A DNA stretch of 64,000 bases from Chryseobacterium gwangjuense (GTDB lineage Bacteria > Bacteroidota > Bacteroidia > Flavobacteriales > Weeksellaceae): the NCBI RefSeq assembly GCF_021311115.1, contig NZ_JAJTNP010000001.1:124001-188000 (forward strand), written 5' to 3'. Each line of letters begins with the position of its first letter. Positions within the stretch are counted from its first letter, which is position 1. Positions 16,337 through 24,351 of the stretch are shown piece after piece. A model generated the notes under the pieces. That model was not told where the DNA came from. It ran no database searches and worked only from the letters and a program-made list of their open reading frames with translations. The translations under genes and the position numbers were made by a program.

Positions 16337-16972
16337 ATGTCTACATCGTTACTATTAAAATATTTCCCTGATCTTACTGAAACGCAGATTGAACAATTTT
16401 CCAAACTGGAAGGGCTTTATACTGAGTGGAATGAAAAAATAAATGTGATTTCCAGAAAAGATATGGAGTCTTTGTATGAAAAACACATTCTGCATTCTTT
16501 AGGAGTTGCTAAAATTATGGAATTTGCTCCGGGTACAAAAGTGTTGGATATAGGAACGGGAGGTGGTTTTCCGGGAATTCCTTTGGCAATATTATTTCCT
16601 GAATCAGAATTTACCTTAATAGATTCTATCGGGAAAAAAATCAGCGTTGTAAATGCTGTTGCAGAAGGAGTCGGACTGAAGAATGTAACCGCCATTCATG
16701 GAAGAGCAGAAAAGCTGAAAGAAAAGTTTCACTTTGTAGTAAGCAGAGCCGTTACTCAAATGCCGGAATTTTTAAGATGGCTGAAAGGAAAGTTTGAAAA
16801 AGAGCAGTTCAATGCAAAACATAATGGTGTTCTTTATTTAAAAGGGGGTGATCTTGCGGAAGAACTTGCAGGGCTTAAATGTGAGATTTTTAATCTTAAA
16901 AACTATTTTGAAGGAGAGTTCTTCGATACAAAAAAAGTAGTTTACCTGTCAAAAGGCAATTTTAATTCGTAA
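16337..16972 (+). CDS. rsmG: 16S rRNA (guanine-527-N7)-methyltransferase RsmG
   Basis: 211-residue SAM-dependent methyltransferase that modifies G527 of 16S rRNA. The SAM motif DIGTGGGFPGIPLAI starts at residue 71. The N-terminal helix region (YFPDLTETQIEQFSKLEGLYTEWNEKINVISR) and SRAV segment are typical. The start at 16337 was chosen because the Bacteroidota promoter at 16288-16318 lies between it and the earlier in-frame ATG. In many bacteria loss of RsmG gives low-level streptomycin resistance. Neighbours do not indicate an operon. Confidence 0.92.
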   Translation: MSTSLLLKYFPDLTETQIEQFSKLEGLYTEWNEKINVISRKDMESLYEKHILHSLGVAKIMEFAPGTKVLDIGTGGGFPGIPLAILFPESEFTLIDSIGKKISVVNAVAEGVGLKNVTAIHGRAEKLKEKFHFVVSRAVTQMPEFLRWLKGKFEKEQFNAKHNGVLYLKGGDLAEELAGLKCEIFNLKNYFEGEFFDTKKVVYLSKGNFNS

Positions 16973-17007
16973 ATTTATATTTCCAAATCAAAATTAATAT
17001 AATTGCT

Positions 17008-17415
17008 ATGAAAAAGTTTATAAACATTGGTGTTTCTATGGTAGTATTAGGATTAATTTTGACATCATGTAACGATGACGACGACTATCAAACCATAGAA
17101 TCAGTAGACAAAATAAAAATTGATAGTGTAAAAATCATTAATGATACCATGGATGTTTTTACGATTCAAAGCATTAAAACGTATTCTGCCTATCAATCTA
17201 ATTGTGAAGGGTTTTATGGCTATGATTATATTCATGATGATAATGTAACCAGAACGGTAACGGCGTATAAATTTACCACAGACGGAGCTTGTGAACCATC
17301 CAAAAAAACTATTGCAAGCCAGATTAATTTCAGCCCGCAACAAACTGGAACTTATACTTTAAAATTCTGGAACGGAGGAAATACTTGGATTACCAAAACA
17401 ATTGTAGTAGAGTAA
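17008..17415 (+). CDS. Hypothetical lipoprotein with acidic export signal
   Basis: 135-residue lipoprotein. The signal ends in LTSC at residue 21, followed at once by NDDDDY. An acidic run just after the lipid Cys is the kind of signal that sends Bacteroidota lipoproteins to the cell surface. The mature part has two Cys (NCEGFYGY and GACEPS) that could pair and ends in a beta-rich part (GTYTLKFWNGGNTWITKTIVVE), perhaps an immunoglobulin-like fold. No family was recognised. The next gene follows by 5 bases. Confidence 0.75.
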   Translation: MKKFINIGVSMVVLGLILTSCNDDDDYQTIESVDKIKIDSVKIINDTMDVFTIQSIKTYSAYQSNCEGFYGYDYIHDDNVTRTVTAYKFTTDGACEPSKKTIASQINFSPQQTGTYTLKFWNGGNTWITKTIVVE

Positions 17416-17420
17416 ATAAA

Positions 17421-17960
17421 ATGTTGAAATTCATTGTTGTATTTTGTTCTTTACTCTCCATTCAGGCATTTGGTCAGAAAATAAGTTGGAGAGAAGATCT
17501 TAAACTTAAATGGGAAAATTTTCAAAGCCCGATTAACGGAAGAACTAACTCTGATGTAGTGGCTTATACCCATTGCGGATGGGAATATTCTGTGATAAAA
17601 TCCAGTAATCCCAAAGCATCGATTGAATTTAATATTGAAACAATATTTAACGAAGATAAATCCTGGAAAGACACGAAAAGAATCAATGATTATGTGCTTT
17701 TACATGAACAAAAACACTTTGACATTGCTGAAATATTTGCCAGAAAATTAAGAAAAGAAGTTAAAGAAAAAATTAAAACATCTTCTGATTACGATAAATA
17801 TTTTAAAGGGATTTATAACAAGATTTCAAACGATTATAAGAACTTTCAGATTACCTACGATAAAGCCACTGATCATGGTATAAATAGAGAAAAACAAGCA
17901 GAATACAACGAATTAATATCTTCCGAACTGGAAAATTTAAAAAACTTTAAAACCTCTTGA
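17421..17960 (+). CDS. DUF922 family protein, putative zinc-dependent protease
   Basis: 179-residue secreted protein; the start at 17421 gives a proper signal peptide (MLKFIVVFCSLLSIQAFGQ). The frame is open 12 codons upstream, but that part overlaps the previous gene. The motif HEQKHFD (His95, Glu96, His99) is the HExxH-type site of the DUF922 family, annotated as zinc proteases. A catalytic role is inferred from that motif only. It overlaps the next gene by 4 bases (TTGA), which suggests translational coupling. Confidence 0.78.
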   Translation: MLKFIVVFCSLLSIQAFGQKISWREDLKLKWENFQSPINGRTNSDVVAYTHCGWEYSVIKSSNPKASIEFNIETIFNEDKSWKDTKRINDYVLLHEQKHFDIAEIFARKLRKEVKEKIKTSSDYDKYFKGIYNKISNDYKNFQITYDKATDHGINREKQAEYNELISSELENLKNFKTS

Positions 17961-20650
17961 AGTTCCTCAACAAAATTATTAACGAATTATTAGCTCAAAG
18001 TTCTGATCTTTCCGAGTTTAATATTGTATTGCCGGGAAAACGTCCCATCGTTTTTATCAGAAGTATTTTAGAGGAAAATAACTATTCAGGGTTTTTACCC
18101 AATTTTTTTACGGTAGAAGAACTTATTAATCAAATTGCAGATAAGCAGCCTATTCAGGGGATTTCGTTGTGGCTTTTTGCTTATGATGTATACAAAAGTC
18201 TTAATCTGATTCCAAGAGACAGTTTTTCAGATTTTTTAAAATGGTTTCCTACGTTGCAGAAAGACTGGGATGACATTTTAAAGTTTTCTGAAAGCGATCA
18301 GACTGTGTTGCAATATATGTTCGATGAAGAACGAATTAAAGACTGGGCACAGGATTTGGGAGAAGATGATGATGTTCCCAGAAAAAAGTTCTTAAATTTT
18401 TGGAAGAATATGAATGTTTTTCTTCCGGTTCTCAAGCAGAAATTGCAGGAGAAAAACTGGGCTACTTCTGGAATGATTCACGAAACGGCAAAAGCTGAAA
18501 TTGATCATTTTGCTAAAAATACGAAGGAAAAGTTTGTTTTTTGTGGTTTTAATGCCTTTACTCCGGTTGAAGAAAAGCTGGTAAGAAGTCTTTTACAGTG
18601 GGATAAAGGGCAATGTTTCTTTCAGGCGGATCATTATTATTTTGATGATGAAAGACAGGAAGCGGGGAAGTTTTTACGAAATCATAAAACCTGGAAAGAA
18701 TTCAACGATCACAGAGCTTTTAACTGGATTGAAGATGATTTTAACCAGCCCAAAAACATAAAAGTATATGAAGTTTCAGGAAACATTACCCAAACGAAGG
18801 TTTTGCCTGAAATTTTTAAGGAAATAGAAAATAAGACTTATTCCAATACAGCGGTTGTACTTCTGGATGAGAATTTGCTTCCGGCAAGTTTAGATGTGAT
18901 GTACGGAGTTCCAAATCTGAATATTACAATGGGGTTTCCATTGAAAAATCTTTCGTTTTCTAATGCAGTCAAACAGCTTTTTTACCTTCAGAAACAGCTT
19001 GAAAAGAACAAATCTTCTTACTATTATCGCGATGTTTTTCCTATTCTTGAAGAACTTCCGAAATCTACTGAAGATGAATTGGTGATCAATCAATTTAAAG
19101 CTAAAGTAGAGGAGAGGAATATCGTTTACATATCAAGAAAACTATTGCAGGAACTTTTAGGAGAACTTTCTTATTATAACTTGCTGCAGAAAGCAGATTC
19201 TACGACTGTTTATTTAGATTCTTTAATTGATTTTTGCAAGAAAGTAAAATGGTTGGAAATAGATGATATACAATATGAAAACGTATCTCACTTCGAGAAT
19301 TCCTTTAGAATTATAAAAAACCAGCTGAGTCCGTATGATTTTGAAATTACGATGGAAACATTGGAAGTTTTAATCAATCAGCATATCAATTCTGAGAGTA
19401 TAGATTTTCAGGGAGAACCCTTAAGAGGACTACAAATTATGGGGCTTTTGGAAACCCGTTTGCTGAATTTTGAGAATGTCATCCTGCTTTCGGTAAATGA
19501 AGGGAAGTTGCCACTCGGAAACTCTCAGAATACCTATATTCCGTTTGATATCCGAAAGTTTTTTGATCTTCATACGTTTTTAGAGAATGACAGTATTTAT
19601 GCCTATCATTTTTATCGTTTGATTCAGGATTCCCAGAATGTGCATTTGTTGTTTAATGCACTGAGTTCGGGAGTGAATTCAGGAGAAAAAAGCAGGTTTA
19701 TTACTCAGATCGAAATGGAGAGTACTCATAGCATTGAACATTTAATTATTGAAAATTCATCCGAGCCCATTATAACCGAACCTGTTGAGTTTATAAAAAC
19801 ACCTGTAGTCTTAGAGAAACTCGAAAAATGGAAAGAAAAAGTTTCGGCTTCACACCTTACAAGTTACCTGTACAATCCTGTTGATTTTTATCTTTCCAAG
19901 ATTTTAAATACTTCCGAAAACGATGAAATTGAAGAAGAATTATCCGTTAAAAATTACGGAAATCTGGTACATTATACCCTTCAAGAAGTATATGAGGTTT
20001 TAAAAGGTAAGGTATTAAAAGAAAATGATTTAAAAGATTCAATTAAAGGGATAGATAAATATATTAATATTGCGATCGATAAGCTGAAACATCAACCTGA
20101 ATTCTATGAAAAAGGAATGAACTTCATTCATAAAGCTATTGCTAAAAAAGTGATTGAAAGTATTCTGAATTATGATCTTGATCTGGTAAAGAAAGGTAAT
20201 AAACTGGAAATTTTAGATATTGAAAAACGATTTGAAAATGTAGATTTCTATCTGGATGAATCTCAAAAAATATCATTATTTGGATTTATTGACCGAATCG
20301 ACCGATTAAATGGAACCTTAAGAATTATTGATTATAAAACCGCAAAAATCAAAAACCTGATCGTCAAAATTGATCAGGACAATGTTGAAGAATATTTTCA
20401 TAACAGCGATCGAAAACAAGCTTTACAGCTGTGCATTTATCAATATGTGGTACAGAATCTTCCTGAGTTTTGGGGACTTCCGATAGAAACGGGAATCTGG
20501 AGTTTTGCAGAAGCTAGAAAAGGGGTGGTTTCTCTGCAATTTGAGAAGGGAAATATTGATGATGCCATGAAATCTATTAAAAGTTTAATTGAAGAAGTTC
20601 TGAATCCGGAAATTAACTTTATTGAGGAGATTAAAACGTATTCAAATTGA
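17957..20650 (+). CDS. AddB-like PD-(D/E)XK nuclease
   Basis: 897-residue protein with the build of the Bacteroidota AddB-like subunit: a long N-terminal part related to superfamily I helicases without a normal Walker A, and a C-terminal nuclease domain. The nuclease site is visible as GFIDRIDRL, then Asp792-Tyr-Lys794 in IIDYKTAK, then QLCIYQYV. Such proteins pair with an AddA/RecB-type helicase-nuclease for double-strand break processing; no partner is in the window. The start is a TTG overlapping the DUF922 stop. No in-frame ATG close by gives a better N-terminus. Confidence 0.82.
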   Translation: MKFLNKIINELLAQSSDLSEFNIVLPGKRPIVFIRSILEENNYSGFLPNFFTVEELINQIADKQPIQGISLWLFAYDVYKSLNLIPRDSFSDFLKWFPTLQKDWDDILKFSESDQTVLQYMFDEERIKDWAQDLGEDDDVPRKKFLNFWKNMNVFLPVLKQKLQEKNWATSGMIHETAKAEIDHFAKNTKEKFVFCGFNAFTPVEEKLVRSLLQWDKGQCFFQADHYYFDDERQEAGKFLRNHKTWKEFNDHRAFNWIEDDFNQPKNIKVYEVSGNITQTKVLPEIFKEIENKTYSNTAVVLLDENLLPASLDVMYGVPNLNITMGFPLKNLSFSNAVKQLFYLQKQLEKNKSSYYYRDVFPILEELPKSTEDELVINQFKAKVEERNIVYISRKLLQELLGELSYYNLLQKADSTTVYLDSLIDFCKKVKWLEIDDIQYENVSHFENSFRIIKNQLSPYDFEITMETLEVLINQHINSESIDFQGEPLRGLQIMGLLETRLLNFENVILLSVNEGKLPLGNSQNTYIPFDIRKFFDLHTFLENDSIYAYHFYRLIQDSQNVHLLFNALSSGVNSGEKSRFITQIEMESTHSIEHLIIENSSEPIITEPVEFIKTPVVLEKLEKWKEKVSASHLTSYLYNPVDFYLSKILNTSENDEIEEELSVKNYGNLVHYTLQEVYEVLKGKVLKENDLKDSIKGIDKYINIAIDKLKHQPEFYEKGMNFIHKAIAKKVIESILNYDLDLVKKGNKLEILDIEKRFENVDFYLDESQKISLFGFIDRIDRLNGTLRIIDYKTAKIKNLIVKIDQDNVEEYFHNSDRKQALQLCIYQYVVQNLPEFWGLPIETGIWSFAEARKGVVSLQFEKGNIDDAMKSIKSLIEEVLNPEINFIEEIKTYSN

Positions 20651-20672
20651 TTTTGAATATTAGTGAGTTATT

Positions 20673-20829
20673 TTAACGCAAAGGTAAATTTTTCACTGAT
20701 TATATTTAAAGGAGCAAAGAATGAATCAACAAGTTGATTGGATGAAGCTTCCGATATAGCTTCGCGAAGCAATTTATTGCCTTTGCTTTCTGAAAATAAA
20801 AATAATACTAATTATTCTTTGCGTTTAAA
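20673..20829. repeat. Dispersed palindromic repeat, CGCAAAG family (copy 1)
   Basis: About 157 bases bounded by AACGCAAAG (20675-20683) and its complement CTTTGCGTT (20817-20825). Inside are AAGGAGCAAAGA, a perfect 7-base stem AATCAAC / GTTGATT (20724-20739) and the palindrome GCTTCGCGAAGC (20759-20770). A relative with the same layout lies at 32661-32816. It is non-coding, between the AddB-like gene and the acyl-CoA dehydrogenase gene. Confidence 0.75.
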
Positions 20830-20866
20830 CAAAAAGAGCATGACTAACGAATGATCATGCTCTTTG
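20829..20866 (-). terminator. Intrinsic terminator of the acyl-CoA dehydrogenase gene
   Basis: ACAAAAAGAGCATGA (20829-20843) pairs with TCATGCTCTTTGT (20854-20866). On the minus strand the stem is followed by T-rich sequence. The T run on the plus side is poor, so it mainly serves the minus-strand gene. Confidence 0.8.
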
Positions 20867-20887
20867 TATATTTTAGACTTTTAGCTT

Positions 20888-22066
20888 TTAAAATGCATTG
20901 ATTCCTGTAATATCAAGACCCGTAATCAGTAAATGAACATCATGAGTTCCTTCATAAGTAATTACAGATTCTAGGTTTGCAGCGTGTCTCATCATTGGGA
21001 ATTCTCCCATGATTCCCATTCCACCAAGGATTTGACGAGATTCTCTTGCGATATCAATAGCCATTTTCACATTGTTTCTTTTTGCCATTGAAATCTGAGC
21101 AGGAGTTGCTTTGTGGGCATTTTTAAGATTTCCTAATTGCAGGCAAAGTAACTGAGCTTTAGTAATTTCAGTTAAGAATTCTGCTAATTTTTTCTGTTGC
21201 AACTGGTAAGAACCGATTGGTTTTCCAAACTGTTTTCTTTCTTTAGAATACTGAACAGCAGTACAATAGCAGTCGATAGCCGCTCCAATTACACCCCAAG
21301 AAATTCCATATCTTGCTGAATTTAAACAAGATAAAGGTCCTTTTAATCCTGTAACTCCAGGAAGTAAATTTTCTTTCGGTACTTTTACGTCATTGAAAAC
21401 CAATTCGCCCGTTTTTGAAGCTCTTAAGCTCCATTTATTATGAGTTTCCGGAGTGGTGAAACCTTCCATTCCTCTTTCAACAATTAATCCCTGAATTTTT
21501 CCTTCTTCATTTTTAGCCCAGATTACGGCAATATCGCAAAGCGGAGAGTTGGTAATCCACATTTTGGCACCATTTAAAAGATAATGATCTCCCATATCTT
21601 TAAAATAAGTCTCCATAGAACTCGGATCCGAACCATGATTAGGCTCTGTTAATCCAAAAGATCCAATCATTTCTCCGGATGCTAATTTTGGTAAGTATTT
21701 TCTTTTTTGTTCTTCAGAACCAAATTCATTAATCGGGAACATTACTAAAGAACTCTGTACAGAAGCCGCAGAACGAACGGCAGAATCTCCTCTTTCCAAT
21801 TCTTGCATAATTAATCCGTAAGAAATCTGATCAAGACCAGAACCTCCATACTCAACCGGAATATAAGGACCCAATGCTCCCGCTTTTCCCAATTCTCTCA
21901 TTAAGCCGGGAATATCTGTATGATTTTGAGCAGCGTGATCTATCTGTGGCATTACAAAACTTTCTACCCATTCTCTGATCGATTGGCGTATAAGTTTGTG
22001 TTCTTCGGTAAGTAAGGCATCTATTCCGTAGTAATCTGGAATGGATGTAAGGGGATAATATGACAT
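20888..22066 (-). CDS. Acyl-CoA dehydrogenase, glutaryl-CoA dehydrogenase type
   Basis: 392-residue flavoprotein. The order of segments is that of glutaryl-CoA dehydrogenase: RSAASVQSSLVM, GLTEPNHGSDP, KMWITNSP, and the catalytic base Glu372 in ITYEGTHDVH. The GCDH enzyme oxidises and decarboxylates glutaryl-CoA to crotonyl-CoA in lysine and tryptophan breakdown, passing electrons to ETF. The specific assignment rests on the overall motif pattern and length; another short-chain acyl-CoA dehydrogenase cannot be excluded. No other pathway gene is next to it. Confidence 0.82.
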   Translation of the reverse strand: MSYYPLTSIPDYYGIDALLTEEHKLIRQSIREWVESFVMPQIDHAAQNHTDIPGLMRELGKAGALGPYIPVEYGGSGLDQISYGLIMQELERGDSAVRSAASVQSSLVMFPINEFGSEEQKRKYLPKLASGEMIGSFGLTEPNHGSDPSSMETYFKDMGDHYLLNGAKMWITNSPLCDIAVIWAKNEEGKIQGLIVERGMEGFTTPETHNKWSLRASKTGELVFNDVKVPKENLLPGVTGLKGPLSCLNSARYGISWGVIGAAIDCYCTAVQYSKERKQFGKPIGSYQLQQKKLAEFLTEITKAQLLCLQLGNLKNAHKATPAQISMAKRNNVKMAIDIARESRQILGGMGIMGEFPMMRHAANLESVITYEGTHDVHLLITGLDITGINAF

Positions 22067-22168
22067 TGTAATTTAATTTTTCTAAAAATAGTACTTTTCG
22101 CTATTCCAGAAAAATTTTTTTTAAATGCCTTTTGATAATTGATTTTTTAAACTTTTTGAAAGACAAAA

Positions 22169-22963
22169 TCAGACCTCATCATCCTTATCATTTGAGATAG
22201 GGTATTGGTTGGGAGAATTATGAACCTTAGTTTTAAATTTATACAGATATGGCGCTTTGTTCGCAGAGCCGTCATAGAGTTTTTCCATCCTGTCAAGAAT
22301 ATTAAGACTCAATATTTTACGCTGAAAATTATTTCTTCTGAACTTTTCTCCTAAGATGGTTTCATATAGAGACTGCAGATCTTTCATAGTAAACTTTTCA
22401 GGTAGTAAATTACTTGCTGCAACTTCAGTGTTGATATTCATTCTCAGGTATTCGAGCCCAGTTTCTATAATTCTGTCATGATCGAATGCCATTTGAGGAA
22501 GATCATTTACCTCAAACCATTCACAAGTTTCATTAAAAGCATCCGGAAATGTATTGGCAAGGGAAAAATCGATCAAACTACAATAGCCTACTGTAATAAA
22601 TCGTTGGAAAATCCAATGGTCTTTCGGAATCTCAATCCCCTTATTTTGAAGCAAAATCTGGTGTACATTATTTTCAGTACGATCAATTCTTCCGAAGGTA
22701 TGGAACTGTTTTAGAAAAATATCCTTCAGATGTGTTCTTTCAAACAAAACACGGGCTGCCGCTTCTCTGAGATCTTCATCATTAAATACAAATCCGCCGG
22801 GAAGAGACCACAAATTAAGATCATGGTACTTTAAAAGCAATACTTTCAGGATATTATTATGAAAACCAAATATGGTGCAATCTACAGATATATGAGCTAC
22901 AAAGTCTTTTGTATCAATGAGTTCCTGAAGGTTTTGTTTGTTTTTTGTGTCTTTGATTTTCAT
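22169..22963 (-). CDS. Nudix-type transcriptional regulator (NrtR/AraR-like)
   Basis: 264-residue protein with an N-terminal Nudix fold (about residues 20-155) and a C-terminal winged-helix part (about 165-240, ending in LSLNILDRMEKLYDG and YLYKF). The Nudix box reads GFVFNDEDLREAAARVLFERTHL: the first Gly and Glu fit, but the REUXEE core is RVLFER, so hydrolysis is doubtful and ligand sensing likely. In Bacteroidota regulators of this build control sugar catabolism genes, for example AraR. It is 16 bases downstream of the MFS transporter gene and close to the glucan locus that starts divergently, so it is the best candidate controller of both. Confidence 0.82.
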   Translation of the reverse strand: MKIKDTKNKQNLQELIDTKDFVAHISVDCTIFGFHNNILKVLLLKYHDLNLWSLPGGFVFNDEDLREAAARVLFERTHLKDIFLKQFHTFGRIDRTENNVHQILLQNKGIEIPKDHWIFQRFITVGYCSLIDFSLANTFPDAFNETCEWFEVNDLPQMAFDHDRIIETGLEYLRMNINTEVAASNLLPEKFTMKDLQSLYETILGEKFRRNNFQRKILSLNILDRMEKLYDGSANKAPYLYKFKTKVHNSPNQYPISNDKDDEV

Positions 22964-22979
22964 GGATGTAAAAATAAAA

Positions 22980-24173
22980 TTATTTTTCTAATGTTTTTCT
23001 ACTTGTCTTAAAATACAGTAAACTTATTGAAAACAAGACTAGTACAGCAAATAAAATATAGACTGAATAGTAGTTGAGTAACTGGTTTCCAAATAAAATT
23101 GACATCATAATCGAACTGACAGAACTGCCTAAAGAAGAAAAAATAACGATTAACGAAGTAAAAAGATTTACTTTTTCTTTATCAATCTGGGGAATCATTT
23201 TTGAATTGATAACCGGATAAAGCGGTGATAAGAATAGACCGATTACAGGAAATAAAAACAACAAGATTCTTGAGTTTTCTGTGCCTAAGAACTGTATTCC
23301 AATAATAATGGATAACACAAAAACAATCAGTATAAGACACAGAACATAATATTTTGATAAAGAGAACCTGTGGATAATTTTAGAGGTAATCATTCTTCCT
23401 ACATAAGAGAAAAGAGCCAGGAAAGAGGAGGCCTGAAGAGCGAAAAAGGAATTGACTTTTAAATGGTTTTTATAGAAAGAGGGTAACCATGAATTAAAAC
23501 TTTGTTCAACAAAAACGATTGAAAAAAGTACGAATAAAAATATAACAATCAGCGGATTAATAAATTCTGAAAGTTCTTTAATCAGGTTTTCTTTTTCTTT
23601 TTTTACAGGTTCAGCAATTTCAAGCCGTGAAAATAAAAAAATTGTCACTGCACATAATGCTGAGATTAAGAAGAAGCCAAATTTCCAAAATTGAGAAAAC
23701 TGACTTGAAATAATCCATCCAAACCCTGTATTCACTACAAAAATCCCGATCATAAAGGAAGCTTCCACACTGTTCATTGTTTTTGCAAGGGATTTTTCAT
23801 CCGAAATATTATTACGGATTACCCCAAACACACATATTTTACCAATGGCAAAACAGGTCCCAATAATGGCAAACCAAAGTTTATAAAACCAGAATACTTC
23901 TACAAAAGGTAAGATGATGGAGCAGATTCCCACAATACTCAAAGCTAAAATCAAAGATTTTTTTGTTCCGAACTTACTGATAAAGTTAACAGCGAAAAGT
24001 GAAATAAGGGCAACCGGAATATCTTTAAATGACTCTAAAAAACCCAATTTATCATACGTGATTTTTGCTTCTGAAAGTTGTAGAATTACAATGCCCATAC
24101 AGTTTAAGACCATTGAAAAAATCAAGAAAGTCAGTTTTAACGGAAGTGAAATTTTAGACAGCTTAGTCGTCAT
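22980..24173 (-). CDS. MFS transporter, probably sugar
   Basis: 397-residue integral membrane protein with about 12 hydrophobic segments and a central basic loop (EPVKKEKENLIKE, near residues 188-200), the pattern of the major facilitator superfamily. Motifs such as FGTKKSL after the second segment and FVGRMITSK-like SYVGRMI in the second half fit. The position, divergent from susC and next to the Nudix regulator, suggests it brings glucose or short glucans over the inner membrane. The substrate is inferred from context only. Confidence 0.8.
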   Translation of the reverse strand: MTTKLSKISLPLKLTFLIFSMVLNCMGIVILQLSEAKITYDKLGFLESFKDIPVALISLFAVNFISKFGTKKSLILALSIVGICSIILPFVEVFWFYKLWFAIIGTCFAIGKICVFGVIRNNISDEKSLAKTMNSVEASFMIGIFVVNTGFGWIISSQFSQFWKFGFFLISALCAVTIFLFSRLEIAEPVKKEKENLIKELSEFINPLIVIFLFVLFSIVFVEQSFNSWLPSFYKNHLKVNSFFALQASSFLALFSYVGRMITSKIIHRFSLSKYYVLCLILIVFVLSIIIGIQFLGTENSRILLFLFPVIGLFLSPLYPVINSKMIPQIDKEKVNLFTSLIVIFSSLGSSVSSIMMSILFGNQLLNYYSVYILFAVLVLFSISLLYFKTSRKTLEK

Positions 24174-24210
24174 TTTGGGGATTTATTTAATTCTGTTTTA
24201 CAAAAAAGCA

Positions 24211-24259
24211 TCGTTTATTTTAATAAAAATTATGCCTTTGAAGTCCCAAAAATAAACGA
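24211..24259. promoter_or_regulatory. Candidate operator between the MFS gene and susC
   Basis: Perfect 11-base inverted repeat, TCGTTTATTTT (24211-24221) and AAAATAAACGA (24249-24259), with 27 bases between. It sits in the divergent control region of the transporter-regulator unit and the glucan locus. A regulator site is inferred from position and symmetry. Confidence 0.4.
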
Positions 24260-24319
24260 AATATTAAAATAGTTATTAATAAAATGTTAATTATTTAAAA
24301 AAAAATATATTTTTATTGT

Positions 24320-24330
24320 CTCAATTTGAG
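24320..24330. promoter_or_regulatory. Short palindrome upstream of susC
   Basis: CTCAATTTGAG, a 5-1-5 palindrome, 21 bases before the susC ATG. It contains TCAATTTG, a near-match to the -7 consensus, so it may be a promoter, an operator overlapping it, or both. Confidence 0.3.
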
Positions 24331-24351
24331 AATTAAAAAAACTAACTGTAT

